Positions 1 through 11,521 of a stretch of 64,000 nucleotides of DNA are shown one piece after another. This DNA is from Panorpa germanica (taxonomy: Eukaryota > Arthropoda > Insecta > Mecoptera > Panorpidae), in the NCBI GenBank assembly GCA_963678705.1, contig OY783208.1:4898001-4962000 (forward strand), given 5' to 3'. Every line of letters begins with the position of its first letter. The stretch's first letter is position 1. A program made the position numbers and the translations under genes. The notes under the pieces are model-generated. The model saw only the letters and a program-made list of their open reading frames with translations. It had not been told where the DNA came from and made no database searches.

Positions 1-397
1 AACCTCATAAAACTCTGCTATAAGTATTTATATATCAAAATATCAAATATTATTTACAGCTATTTCAAGGAACACTCAAATTCCAATATTATGTCTGCCT
101 TAGCAGGGTTAAATAAAATAAAAACTTATTATTCTTTCATTTGACTTGATTATTTGACTACCAACAGCTACAAAACATTACCTACTCAACAAATAACTGA
201 CGTTAAAGTGCATTTCACGTCATAAAAATATAGCCGACCATTTCTAGCGCTAAAACTACAATTCCAATTTTCAATTGCTCTATCTCCGTCAACATTTAGA
301 TATTTAATAAAATAGACACGCCAATACACATTTAATAACATCAATTTCAATCAATAATTTAAAAATTGACCACTAAAAATGAGGACAAGAGCCCATT
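1..397 (+). repeat. MITE family M1, right part (cut by window edge)
   Basis: Tail of a ~640-bp TIR element found repeatedly in this window. It reads like the right two thirds of the copies at 6044-6683 and 43599-44235 and ends in a degenerate terminal repeat (gaggacaagagcccatt). The left end lies outside the window. No coding capacity is seen. Confidence 0.75.
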
Positions 398-1800
398 GTG
401 AAGTTGAAATAAAAATAAAATAAATTTAATAATCTTTCCATACATACATTTTTATACAATAATACAATTTAACATTTAATAATTTTATTACTAAATTTTA
501 CAGTTTCTTTATTATAATCTATATTTATAATTAATCATTAACATATTTATCTGAAGAGTAAATCCAATTTGTTGAAAAAGCAGCAAATTCTAAAATATTT
601 AGATGAAACTGCAAATAAATTTGATTATAAATTAAAGTTAATTTAAATTGCTCAAAGCGTTCAAAATTAGTTAAAGATATAATTGTTGCTAGAACATTAG
701 CTATTTGGATTAATGACTTTTGCAAAAATAAACGTTAATGAATATATTAAATATTAAATTATATATATAGATGTATAGGTTTCACAATAAGACCTGTCAC
801 ATAGGCTACATATCCTACTTCTCGAAATGAGTAGTGAAATCTTCCTCATTAATTTTAAAATTACCAAAACTGTATGCAGTTGTATTTAATTCTAGTAACA
901 CTTTTTCCAAAGACTTATAATATAGTACTTTTATCTCCCAGAATGAATTCCTTTAAATTAATCAATAAATCAATTTTATCATCTGAACAATTTGATGTTT
1001 TAGTATATGTTGTTAATTTATGAATTAGACATACTTTATGGAACTAATGAACTTATTGCACAAGTACATAATGTAGCGACCTCCAATTTGATAGGATCTT
1101 GATTTAAAGATCTTAAAATATTCAGAAAGTTGAATCAAGCCCTTCATAGAATCAACCCAACCATTTATGCATTTCATTTTCTTTCCAGATATTTCAACTT
1201 TCTGGTTTTACATAATATAGTTTAGCATTTACAGTAATACAGATAATTGTTGCATAACTTTAGTTATGTCAAACACAAACAAATATACCTGCAGCATTAA
1301 TATTCCGTATTGACGATGAAGATGTTGTAGATGCCCTAGTTGTAGCAGTTTCTGTGTAAAATGTATACATGAGCCAATACATAAAATACATTTCTAAAAA
1401 ATACAAACAAATAACAAAACGAACCTGTGTAGATAGTATTTCGTATTTAAGGCATTCCAGAGCTCCCCATCAAATTAACTGTATTCATTGTATTCGATTG
1501 TAATGCAGCTTGAATTATTAGTGATATTGTAGCCCGGTCAAAATAAACATTTGAATAAGCTATATTTCGCATAGAGCTGAAAGTTGGTACAGACCTTAAG
1601 GACATTATTACAAATAAAATACTAAAAGTCCTCACCGATCGCATATCTGTATAAAACGTTATTCAAGTTCAACAGTCAATAAAAATAGTTTTTCCCATTT
1701 CTCCGGTAAACGATAAGTTTTATCTCAAAAATAGATTAGGCAAAAGTTGAAAATCATGAAATTAATTATCCTTAAAAATTGTTCCTTTTTTTTCTAAGAA
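398..1800. other. Unidentified conserved stretch, first copy
   Basis: No recognisable gene. The stretch is repeated at 6684-8060 with high identity. On the minus strand there are short open frames (531-725 and 1447-1644) and splice-like signals around two short blocks, 1425-1646 and 1289-1351 (acceptors ending ATACAG and ACACAG, donors GTTCGT and GTATAT). No frame stays open through the whole 1425-1646 block. This could be the decayed exons of a gene, a non-coding transcript, or transposon sequence. I do not recognise the short peptides. Confidence 0.35.
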
Positions 1801-2052
1801 TCACCATTTTATATCTATACTTTAAATAACACGTACTTCCTGTATAAATTATTTATTACAAATGTTTATAAATAAATTCAGTCTTAATAACTTTACAAAT
1901 TTTTTATTTGGTGTCTTAGAATCGTTTAAAATATTCTCTTATGTCACATGAATACTTACATGTCCCTTTTTAAAAACTAAATTAAAAACAATCATTTTAA
2001 AATTGAAATATTTTTATTATTATTAATATTAATAAGTACACTTTCATTATTA

Positions 2053-2655
2053 TTAACGTTCGAAAGATTGAAGCATTGCAAAATAATCAATTGCTCTTCT
2101 GACCCTTCTTGGGTTATGTAAATAAATATGTCTCTTTAAATATTGTATTCTATTAAAAGACTTTGAACACATAGAACACTTAAATTCGATCGGTTTCCTA
2201 TGATGAGTTTCTACGTGTCGGTCTAACAAAGTTTTATTCGCAAAACTTATATTACAATCAGGGCACTGCTTCCTGCTAAGCATTTGACTTGTTATACGAC
2301 GTAAATCTGGGTCCTTCAATGTAGCTTTTAATGTCTTGTTACATTGTATACGCAAAGACGGATTCCCAAAGTAATGTGTATCAGTGTTATTAGTATTTTG
2401 CTGGACACTATTAATGTTTAAATTTTGGATAAGATTGGGCAATGCTTCAAAACTTTGCGACTGCGTAAGATTGTTGGGGTCTAAGGTCATTCTATTAAAG
2501 GAATCACAGAGAACCCCCCGACCCGCTTTGTTGTTTTGTGCACTTTGCTGTGCAATGTCCTGATGCATTGACGTTGAAAATTGAGCCAGTGATGGTAATT
2601 CATTAGAATTGTGTGCAGTTTCATCACCACCCATTTCAGCCACATCGGACTCCAT
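2053..2655 (-). CDS. Two-finger C2H2 zinc-finger protein, paralogue a
   Basis: Predicted 200-residue protein on the minus strand. The N-terminal ~130 residues are Ser/Asn/Gln-rich and unstructured-looking. Two C2H2 fingers follow near the C-terminus: one starting CPDC, one starting CSMC, both with 12-residue spacing between the Cys pair and the first His and three residues between the histidines. A nuclear nucleic-acid-binding role is inferred from the family; no target is known. It is the first of four tandem paralogues. The start is the ATG of MESDV; an in-frame stop lies just upstream in this copy. A likely 3' splice site (TTTATAG) lies ~25 nt before the ATG in all four copies, suggesting a 5' non-coding exon. 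A conserved AATAAA on the minus strand (2013-2018) lies about 35 nt past the stop codon. Confidence 0.7.
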   Translation of the reverse strand: MESDVAEMGGDETAHNSNELPSLAQFSTSMHQDIAQQSAQNNKAGRGVLCDSFNRMTLDPNNLTQSQSFEALPNLIQNLNINSVQQNTNNTDTHYFGNPSLRIQCNKTLKATLKDPDLRRITSQMLSRKQCPDCNISFANKTLLDRHVETHHRKPIEFKCSMCSKSFNRIQYLKRHIYLHNPRRVRRAIDYFAMLQSFER

Positions 2656-2659
2656 ATTG

Positions 2660-3660
2660 TTATCGTATTACGTTTTGTTCAAGTACTCTATAAACAATAA
2701 GAAAATATAAAGTATTTAATATTTAACACCATTACAAAAGTATAATATCTGATGATTATTCGATATAGCCACACCTTTTGTTTATGATTCTTATAAAAAA
2801 ACTACTGCAGTTTCTCAAGTTTTACGGCGTTGGTTTTACACTCAAAATATGTACAAATCACCACGTAATAAACATTATACCACTTTTTATTAAAAATAGA
2901 CAATATTAACGGTTAAAATTAACAAATAAATGTGAAATACGACCTTCTCATATATGGAACAATGTCATCTAGTTTGTAACCTCAAAATTGAAATTTCAAC
3001 TTTAACTACGAGGTTATAAGAATCAACACAAATGGTGCCACTGAACCAATTAATTACTCTATTTTTAAAGAAACAGTGGAATAATAAATATTACGTATCG
3101 ATTTTACCACGTTTTACCAATAATAAAAGCGGTAGAAAATATACAAAAGTGCGCAGTAACTTTTTTTATGAGATTCAAAATAAAACGATCAAAAAAATAA
3201 ATTGAATCTTTATTTACCATATATCTTAAAACCTTAATTTTCCTTATTTTAACTAATTTTATTTTTGTGAAACTTTATTTATTATAAAAGTATATTAATA
3301 ACAAGAACACAACTGGGTTCTTAATAATAGACAATATTAGAGATGTTACTTCTATTCAGCAAAAGAAACAAACTGATCGAATTCCGTAGTGTTCATGACG
3401 TTCATTATAGAAACCACTGGAATGCAATTACGTTCATAATGTATTTCAATATCTCTGTGGTTGGTTTAAATCTTAGAAAAGTTAAATATGGTTTAAATAA
3501 TCACTAAATAAATAAAAAGAAATAAATGTTAATAAATATATATTGGCATTTCTATTTTATTAAAAATCTGAATGTTGACGGAGAAATAGATACAGCAAAT
3601 ATTAATTGATGTTTTAGCGCTAGAGACGTCGGCCATATTTAAGAAGAAACATGTCATGCA
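2660..3660 (-). other. Upstream block of zinc-finger paralogue a
   Basis: Gene-free block conserved upstream of each of the four small zinc-finger genes (also 5240-5780, 9000-9760, 11220-12040). It includes a dyad element at 2974-3019. Its far end (3530-3650) matches the inner end of M1. Presumed promoter and 5' region of the gene at 2053-2655. Confidence 0.5.
2974..3019. promoter_or_regulatory. Conserved dyad element, small zinc-finger paralogue a
   Basis: Imperfect inverted arms (TTGTAACCTCA and CGAGGTTATAA) flank the perfect palindrome TTGAAATTTCAA. The same arrangement sits upstream of all four small zinc-finger genes, ~320-360 bp from the ATG. A cis-regulatory role is inference only. 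Confidence 0.35.
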
Positions 3661-3719
3661 TCTTTTTTAATATTCCTAATAGATTATATGAATTTTTACG
3701 AATGTTTTTAACAACAAAA

Positions 3720-4270
3720 AGTGAAAATAAAATCATAAAATAACAATGCCACTGATTTTGTTTTTTGAATTTCAAATTTGGTACCAAAGTTAGCCCACAT
3801 ATAAAATATCAAGTTTCTAGATCAATTTTTACCTTCGGCAAAAACAGCTCCCGTGGCCCCAAATATAATTTTAAAATTTTGATTAGATACTCAATTATTA
3901 CACAATCTAAAATCTGAGTTTTCTCTAAAGTTTCATACCGGGCACCTTACTTTTCTTAATGCTTTCTTTTTAAGTTTTTAATTTTAAATATGTTAGCATT
4001 GAACACCCTAATACACATGCAAAATTTTAACTTTCTATCTCTAACGAAATAGAAGTTATACGAGTAAAAAATATAATTTTTTTAGTTTTTCCAAAATTAC
4101 GCGTTTCCAGGAAATTCAAGGACGCTTAAAGTCTTTAAAAAAATTCTCTACGAAATAGGAAATTGTCAGAAACTTATCTGGAGCTGTTTTCGAACCATTG
4201 TACGAATCGCGTACAAACATAACTTTTTATTTGGAACCGTATATAGATATATAGTTTTATAGAAATTAAG
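3720..4270 (-). repeat. Family H (non-autonomous Helitron-like) remnant
   Basis: Body of an interspersed family whose better copies start with CTAGAGTTTACC (22823, 54745). It carries the recurrent block reading agttagcccacatataaa and the later block with tttccaggaaattcaagg. The end hairpin is missing here. Confidence 0.5.
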
Positions 4271-4567
4271 ACATTAGACACAATCCCATTGTTTGTTAAA
4301 ATTACCATGAAACCAGAAAACAGATTAATTTTATATTAATACTTTTAATAACACGTACTACTTGTATAAATTATATATTACAAATGTATTCAGTCTTAAT
4401 AACTTTACAAAGTTTTATTTGGTGTCTTAGAATCGTTTAAAATATTTACTTAATCATGTCACATGAATACTTACATGTCTCTTTTTAAAAACTAAATTAA
4501 AAACAATCATTTTAAAATTGAAATATTTTTATTATTATTAATATTAATAAGTATAATTTCATTTTTA

Positions 4568-5176
4568 TTAACGTTTGGAAGGGAATACAAGGTATTCACT
4601 TAGCTTTTTGACCCTCTTTAAGTTTTTATGTTGTATCTGGAGATGTCTGTTCAAACATTGGCGCCTTTTAAAAGACCTTGAACACCAACCACACTTAAAT
4701 TCGATCGGTTTTCTAACATGAGTTGCTTCGTGTCGGTCTAACAAAGTTATATTCGCAAAACTTTTATTACAATCAGAGCACTGCTTCCTACCAACCATGT
4801 ATCTTGGTATACGACGTAAACCTAGAAGCTTATTTATTTCTTTTGATGTAAACGTCTTGTTACATTGTATACGCGAAGATGGATTTCCAAAGTTATGTGT
4901 ATCAGTGTTATTAGCATTTTGCTGGACAGTTTTAATATTTAATTTTTGGATAAGATTGGGCAATGCTTCAAAACTTTGCGACTGCGTAAGATTGTTGGGG
5001 TCTAAGGTCATTCTATTAAAGGAATCGCAGAAAACCTCCCGACCCGCTTTGCTGTTTTGAGCACTTTGCTGTGCAATGTCCTGGTGCATCGACGTTGAAA
5101 ATTGAGCCAGTGATGGTAATTCATTAGAATTGTGTGCAGTTTCATCACCACTCATTGCAGCCACATCGGACTCCAT
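4568..5176 (-). CDS. Two-finger C2H2 zinc-finger protein, paralogue b
   Basis: Predicted 202-residue minus-strand protein, closely related to the one at 2053-2655. The Ser/Asn/Gln-rich N-terminal region begins MESDVAAM. Two C2H2 fingers follow (starting CSDC and CGWC); the second has four residues between its histidines. A basic tail ends in PSKR. The stop upstream of MESDV fixes the start as in paralogue a. Between the N-terminal region and the fingers is the segment TFTSKEINKLLGLRR, shared with paralogue c and partly with d but replaced in a. The minus-strand poly(A) signal is at 4528-4533. The plus-strand open frame overlapping this gene is a shadow. Confidence 0.7.
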   Translation of the reverse strand: MESDVAAMSGDETAHNSNELPSLAQFSTSMHQDIAQQSAQNSKAGREVFCDSFNRMTLDPNNLTQSQSFEALPNLIQKLNIKTVQQNANNTDTHNFGNPSSRIQCNKTFTSKEINKLLGLRRIPRYMVGRKQCSDCNKSFANITLLDRHEATHVRKPIEFKCGWCSRSFKRRQCLNRHLQIQHKNLKRVKKLSEYLVFPSKR

Positions 5177-5495
5177 ATTGTTATCGTATTACGTTTTGTT
5201 CAAGTACGCTATAAATAATAAGAAAATATAAATTATTTATTATTTAACACCACTACAGAAGTATAATATCTGATGATTATTCGATATAGCCACACCTTTT
5301 GTTTATGATTCTTATAAAAAAACTACTGCAGTTTCTCAAGTATTACGGCTTTGGTTTTACTCTCAAAATATGTACAAAGCACTACGTAATAGACATTACA
5401 CCATTTTAAATTAAAAATAGATAATATTAACGGTTAAATTTAACAAATAAATGTGAAATACGACGCTTCTTATATATGAAACAATGTCATCTAGT

Positions 5496-5541
5496 TTATA
5501 ACCTCAAAATTGAAATTTCAACTTTAACCATGAGGTTATAA
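5496..5541. promoter_or_regulatory. Conserved dyad element, paralogue b
   Basis: Perfect 11-bp arms TTATAACCTCA and TGAGGTTATAA enclose the palindrome TTGAAATTTCAA. This is one of the two best-preserved of four copies. It lies ~320 bp upstream of the ATG at 5176. Confidence 0.4.
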
Positions 5542-5779
5542 GAATCAAAACAAATGGTGCCACTGAACCACAATAATTACTCTATTTTTAAAGAAACTGT
5601 AAAATAATGAATGTTGCGTATCGATTTTACGACGTTTTAACAATAATAAAAGCGGAAGAAAATATACAAAATTGTGCAGTAGCTTTTTTTAGGAGATTCA
5701 GAACAAAACGATCAACAAAATAAATTGAATATTTACCAGATATCTTAAAACCTTAATTTTCCTCGTTTTAACTGATTTT

Positions 5780-5960
5780 ATTTTTGCGAAACTTTATTTA
5801 TTATTATTTTTTATTTATTTTGCTCTATAACTTTTATTTCGTAAAAGATAGAAAGTTCAAATTTTGCATATGCATTACGCTGTATAATGCAAACGTATTT
5901 CAAAATTTAGAAGTTAAAAAATGTATAAAGCAGGCCACAGAAAATAGTTGGTCAAATAAC
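5780..5960 (+). repeat. Family H remnant (short, inverted)
   Basis: About 150 bp that matches 12260-12360 almost exactly (ttttgctctataactttt onwards). It is the complement of the block that in other copies reads caaaatttcaactttctatc. The short plus-strand frame across it is not a gene. Confidence 0.45.
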
Positions 5961-6043
5961 GAATAAATTGAAAATATTTTATATTTTGTTGAAAAAAATT
6001 TATTATGTATATATAATATATTATATGCTTATATACATGCAAT

Positions 6044-6683
6044 AATGGGCTTGTGTCCTATGTCTTAATTTCTATAAAAGTGTACTATATATTGATAAAG
6101 TGGATTACTAAAACCTCAAATGTTCAATTATTTGTTAATAACTCCTTATATGTTAGGAGATATTAACAATTAAAAAAGTCATTTTGTCTCTTTAATTATT
6201 AAAGGGATTCAACGTTGTACACATTTCAAGTGCATGTGACATCACAATCCTTGTGTAAGGTTACCAATCTCACAGCTCATAAATATTTGCTATATGTATT
6301 TATATATCAAAATATCAATTATTATTTAGAGCTATTTCAAGGAACAATCACATTTCAATATTATGTCTGCCTTAGCAGGGTTAAATAAAATAAAAACTTA
6401 TTACTCTTTAACTTGACTTGATTATTTCGACTACCAACAGCTACAAAACATTACCACAGCACTGACCTACTCAACAAATAACTGACGTTAATATGCATTT
6501 CACGTCATACAAATATGGTCGACCATTTCTAGCGCTAAAAGTACAAGTCAAATTTTTAATTGCTATATCTGCGTCAACATTTAGATATTTAATAAAATAG
6601 ACACGCTAATACACATTTAATAACATCAATTTCAATCAATGATTTAAAAATTGACCACTAAAAAATGAGGACAAGAACCCATT
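6044..6683 (+). repeat. MITE family M1, full-length copy
   Basis: Starts AATGGGCTTGTGTCCT and ends in a degraded form of the complementary terminus (aggacaagaacccatt). About 640 bp with no coding frame. It marks the start of the second ~6.3 kb tandem unit, in the same phase as the copy at 1-397. Confidence 0.75.
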
Positions 6684-8060
6684 GTGAAGTTGAAATAAAA
6701 ATAAAATAAATTTATTAATCTTTCCATTCTATCCATACATACATTTTTATACCATAATACAATTTAACATTTAATAATTTTATTACTAAATTTTACAGTT
6801 TCTATATTATAATCTATATTTATAATTAATCATTAACATATCCATCTGAAGAGTTAATCCAATTTGTTGAAAAAGCAGCAAATTCTAAAATATTTAGATG
6901 AAACTGCAAATAAATTTGATTATAAATTAAAGTTAATTTAAATTGCTCAAAGCGTTCAAAATTAGTTAAAGATATAATTGTTGCTAGAACATTAGCTATT
7001 TGGATTAATGACTTTTGCAAAAATAAACATTAATGAAAATATTAAATGTTAAATTATATATATAGATGGATAGGTTTCACAATAAGACCTGTCACATAGG
7101 CTACGTATCCTACCCTTCTCGAAATGAGTAGTGAAATCTTCCTCATTAATTTTAAAATTAGCAAAATTGTATGCAGTTGTATTTAATTCTTGTAACACTT
7201 TTTTCAAAGACTTATAATATAGTACTTTTATCTCCCAGAATGAATTCCATTAAATTAATCAATAAATCATTTTTATCATCTGAACAATTTGATGTTTTTA
7301 GTACATGTTGTTAATTTATGAATTGCACATGGACATAACGTAGCGACCTCCAATTTGATAGGATCTTGATTTAAAGATCTTAAAATATTCAGAAACTTGA
7401 ATCATACCCTTTAAAACATCAACCCAACCATTTATGCATTTCATTTTCTTTCCAGATATTTCAACTTTCTGGTTTTACATAATATAGTTTAGCATTTACA
7501 GTAATACAGATAATTGTTGTTTAACTTTAGTTATGTCAAACACAAACAAATATACCTGCAGCATTAATATTCCGTATTGACGATGAAGATGTTGTAGATG
7601 CCCTAGTTGTAGGAGTGTCTGTGTAAAATGTATACATGAGCCAATACATAAAATACATTTCTAAAAATACAAACAAATAACAAAACGAACCTGTGTAGAT
7701 AGTATTTCGTATTTAAGGCATTCCAGAGCTCCCCATCAAATTAACTGTATTCATTGTATTCGATTGTAATGCAGCTTGAATTATTAGTGATATTATAGCC
7801 CGGTCAAAATAAACATTTGAATAAGCTATATTTCGCATAGAGCTGAAAGTTGGAACAGACCTTAAGGACATTATTACAAATAAAATACTAAAAATACTAA
7901 CCGATCGCATATCTGTATAAAACGTTATTCAAGTTCAACAGTCAATAAAAATAGTTTTCCCATTTCTCCGGTAAACGATAAGTTTTATCTCAAAAATAGA
8001 TTAGGCAAAAGTTGAAAATCATGAAATTAATTATCTTCAAAAATTGTTACTTTTTTTTCT
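6684..8060. other. Unidentified conserved stretch, second copy
   Basis: Tandem copy of 398-1800. Offsets are ~6.27-6.30 kb across the matching short frames (6826-7020 and 7713-7910). The frame that ends at a stop near 830 in the first copy reads further here, so coding selection is not supported. No gene identified. Confidence 0.4.
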
Positions 8061-8321
8061 AAGAATCACCATTTTATATCTATACTTTATATAACACGTA
8101 CTTCCTGTATAAATTATATATTACAAATGTTTATAAATGTATTCAGTCTTAATAACTTTACAAATTTTTTATTTGGTGTCTTAGAATCGTTTAAAATATT
8201 CACTTATTCATGTCGCATGAATACTTACATGTCGCTTTTTGAAAACTGAATTAAAAACAATCATTTTAAAATTGAAATATTTTTATTATTATTAATATTA
8301 ATAAGTATAATTTCATTTTTA

Positions 8322-8930
8322 TTAACGCTTGGAAGGGAATACAAGGTATTCACTTAGCTTTTTGACCCTGTTTAAGTTTTTATGTTGTATCTGGAGATGT
8401 CTGTTCAAACATTGGCGGCTGTTAAAAGACTCTGAACACCAACCACACTTAAATTCGATCGGTTTTCTAACATGAGTTGCTTCGTGTCGCTCTAACAAAG
8501 TTATATTCGCAAAACTTTTATTACAATCAGAGCACTGCTTCCTACCAACCATGTGTCTTGGTATACGACGTAAACCTAGGAGCTTATTTATTTCTTTTGA
8601 TGTAAACGTCTTGTTACATTGTGTACGCGAAGATGGATTCCCAAAGTTATGTGTATCAGTGTTATTAGCATTTTGCTGGACAGTATTAATGTTTAAATTT
8701 TGGATAGGATTGGGCAATGCTTCAAAACTATGCGACTGCGTAAGATTGTTGGGGTCTAAGGTCATTCTATTAAAGGAATCGCAGAGAACCCCCCGACCCG
8801 CTTTGTTGTTTTGTGTACTTTGCTGTGCAATGTCCTGGTGCATTGACGTTGAAAATTGAGCCAGTGATGGTAATTCATTAGAATTGTGTGCATTTTCATC
8901 ACCACCCATTTCAGCCACATCGGACTCCAT
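8322..8930 (-). CDS. Two-finger C2H2 zinc-finger protein, paralogue c
   Basis: Minus-strand protein of 202 residues if started at the conserved MESDV. An upstream in-frame ATG could add 16 residues because this copy has lost the stop seen in paralogues a and b. Acidic/Ser-rich N-terminus, then TFTSKEINKLLGLRR, then two C2H2 fingers starting CSDC and CGWC, then a basic tail ending PSKR. It sits in the position of paralogue a within the second unit, but its C-terminal half matches paralogue b. That suggests gene conversion or unequal exchange within the cluster. The minus-strand AATAAA (8282-8287) is conserved. Confidence 0.7.
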   Translation of the reverse strand: MESDVAEMGGDENAHNSNELPSLAQFSTSMHQDIAQQSTQNNKAGRGVLCDSFNRMTLDPNNLTQSHSFEALPNPIQNLNINTVQQNANNTDTHNFGNPSSRTQCNKTFTSKEINKLLGLRRIPRHMVGRKQCSDCNKSFANITLLERHEATHVRKPIEFKCGWCSESFNSRQCLNRHLQIQHKNLNRVKKLSEYLVFPSKR

Positions 8931-9250
8931 ATTGTTATCGTAATACATTTTGTTCAAGTACGCTATAAATAATAACAAAATATAAATTATTTATTATTTA
9001 ACACCATTACAGAAGTATAATATCTGATGATTATTCGATATAGCCACACCTTTTGTTTTTGATTCTTATAAAAAAAACTACTGCAGTTTCTCAATTTTTA
9101 CGGCTTTGATTTTATACTCAAAATATGTACAAATCACCACGTAATAGACATTACACCACTCTTTATTAAAAATACACAATAACAAGAATTAAAGTTGACA
9201 AATAAATGTGGAATATGTAGCCTCTTATATATGAAACAATGTCATCTAGT

Positions 9251-9289
9251 TTATTACCTCAAAATTGAAATTTAACCATGAGGTTATAA
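9251..9289. promoter_or_regulatory. Conserved dyad element, paralogue c (shortened)
   Basis: Arms TTATTACCTCA and TGAGGTTATAA. The interior is shortened by a small deletion that removes the end of the TTGAAATTTCAA palindrome. Confidence 0.3.
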
Positions 9290-9599
9290 GAATCAAAACA
9301 AATGGTGCCACTGAACCAAATAATTACTCTATTTTTAAAGAAACAGTGGAATAATGAATATTGCCTATCGATTTTACCACGTTTTAACAATAATAAAAGC
9401 GGTAGAAAATATACAAAATTGTGGAGTAGCTTTTTTTATGAGATTCAAAACAAAACGATCAACAAAACAAATTGAATATTTACCATATATCTTAAAACCT
9501 TTCTTTTAAATGATTTTATTTTTGTAAAACTTTATTTATTATAAAAGTATATTAATAACAAGAACACAACTTGTTACTTCTATTCAGCTAAACAAACAA

Positions 9600-10140
9600 A
9601 CTGATCGAATAGCGTAGAGTTTCATGACGTTTAAATAAAGAACCCACTGAAATGCAATTACGTTCATAATGTATATCAATATCTCTGTGTTTGGTTTAAC
9701 ACTTAGAAAAGTTAAATATAGTTTAAAAATTAAGAAATAAATAAATAGAAATAAATGTGTTTTGACGTGTCTATTTTATTAAATATCTAAGTGTTGACGG
9801 AGATATAACAATTAAAAATTTCAATTGTAGTTTTAACGCTACAGATGTCGGTCATTTATGTGGCCTAATGCATTTTAACTACAATTATTTATTGAATAGT
9901 TCCGTGTCGTTTCCACTGGAATGCAATTAAGTTTACATTGTATTTCATTACCTCTATGGTTGGTTAAATTCTTAGAAAAGTTAAATATGGTTTAAATAAT
10001 TATTAAATAAATAAAATGAAATAAATGTTAATAAATATATATTGGCATTTCTATTTTATTAAAAATCTGAATGTTGACGGAGAAATAGATACAGCAAATA
10101 TTAATTGTTCTTTTAGCGCTAGAGACGTCGGCCATATTTA
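9600..10140. repeat. Local duplication with M1 inner-end fragments
   Basis: The block at ~9605-9790 is partly repeated at ~9905-10090. Both contain the M1 motif around attttattaaa and gttgacggaga. No gene. The equivalent single block in unit 1 is at ~3400-3650. Confidence 0.45.
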
Positions 10141-10209
10141 AGAAGAAACATTTCATGCATTTTTTTTTAATATTTGTAATAGATTCTATGAATTTTTCAC
10201 GAATGTTTT

Positions 10210-10440
10210 TAACAACGTAAAGTGAAAATAATTCATAAAATAACAATGCCACTGATTTTGTTTTTTGATTTTCTAATTTGCTACCAAAGTTAGCCCACAT
10301 GCAAAATTTTAACTTTCTATCTTTAACAAAATGAAAATATAACTTTTCACTTGGAACATTATAATACAGTTTTATAGAAATTAAGTCATAAGACACAATC
10401 CCATTGTTTGTTAAAATTACCATGAAACCAGAAAACAGAT
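10210..10440 (-). repeat. Family H remnant plus M1 edge
   Basis: Matches 3730-4320 with an internal deletion. The 138-codon minus-strand frame across it (10028-10444) reads through repeat sequence and shows no domain, so it is not annotated as a gene. Confidence 0.4.
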
Positions 10441-10685
10441 TCATTTTATATCTATACTTTATATAACACGTACTTCCTGAATAAATTATATATTACAAAT
10501 GTATTCAGTCTTAATAACTTTACAAAATGAATTACAATTTTTTTATTTGGTGTCTTAGAATCGTTTAAAATATTCACTTATTCATGTCACATGAATACTT
10601 ACATGTCCCTTTTTAAAAACTAAATTAAAAACAATCATTTCAAAATAAAAATATTTTTATTATTATTAATATTAATAAGTACACT

Positions 10686-11156
10686 TTAATTTTTATTAAC
10701 GTCTGAACGGAATACAAGGTAATCACTTAGTTTTTTGACATTTTTTATGTTTTTATGTTGTAACTGCATATGTCTCTCCAAATATTGTATTCTCCTAAAA
10801 GACTTTGAACACATAGAACACTTAAATTCGATCGATTTCCTATTATGAGTTGCTTTGTGTCGGTCTAACAAAGTTTTATTCGCAAAACATTTATTACAAA
10901 CAGAGCACTGCTTCCTACTAAGCATGTGACTTGATATACGACGTAAACCTAGCGTCTTATTTAATTGTTGTGATGTAAACTTCTTGTTACATTGTATATG
11001 CGAAGATGGGTTCCCAAAGTTATGATCAGAGTTATTAGCATTTTGTTGGACAATAGTAATATTTGATTTTAGGATAAGATTGGGCAATGCTTCAAAACTT
11101 TGCGACTGCGTAAGATTGATGGGGTACAAGGTCATTTCAGCCACATCGGACTCCAT
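10686..11156 (-). CDS. Two-finger C2H2 zinc-finger protein, paralogue d (N-terminally deleted)
   Basis: Minus-strand protein of 156 residues from the conserved MESDV (165 from an upstream ATG). Directly after MESDVAEM it lacks 48 codons present in the other three copies. The deletion is in frame, and both edges share CATT on the plus strand. Two C2H2 fingers remain intact (CSVC and CSMC), with four residues between the histidines in the second. A retained frame after such a loss is weak evidence that the protein is still made. The minus-strand AATAAA lies at 10656-10661. Confidence 0.65.
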   Translation of the reverse strand: MESDVAEMTLYPINLTQSQSFEALPNLILKSNITIVQQNANNSDHNFGNPSSHIQCNKKFTSQQLNKTLGLRRISSHMLSRKQCSVCNKCFANKTLLDRHKATHNRKSIEFKCSMCSKSFRRIQYLERHMQLQHKNIKNVKKLSDYLVFRSDVNKN

Positions 11157-11475
11157 ATTGTTATCGTAATACATTTTGTTCAAGTACTCTATAAATAATA
11201 AAAATATATAAATTATTTAATATTTAACACCATTACAGAAGTATAATATCTGATGATTATTCGATATAGCCACACCTTTTGTTTTAATTCTAATAAAAAA
11301 AACTACTGCAGTTTCTCAAGTTTTATGGCTTTGATTTTATACTCAAAATATGTACAAAGTACCACGTAATAGACATTATACCACTCTTTATTAAAAATAC
11401 ACAATAACAACAATTAAAGTTGACAAATAAATGTGTAATATGTAGCCTGTTATATATGGAACAATGTCATCTAGT

Positions 11476-11521
11476 TTATAACCTCAAAATTGAAATTTCA
11501 ACTTTAACCATGAGGTTATAA
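11476..11521. promoter_or_regulatory. Conserved dyad element, paralogue d
   Basis: Perfect 11-bp arms TTATAACCTCA and TGAGGTTATAA around TTGAAATTTCAA, identical in layout to 5496-5541. Confidence 0.4.

Noticed and set aside
4797..5060. Plus-strand 87-codon frame, and a similar one at 8551-8859
   Set aside because: Lies wholly antisense to small zinc-finger genes. Its persistence follows from the conservation of the opposite strand.
10028..10444. 138-codon minus-strand frame
   Set aside because: Runs through M1 and family H repeat sequence, has no domain, and is broken in the equivalent unit at ~3700-4320.
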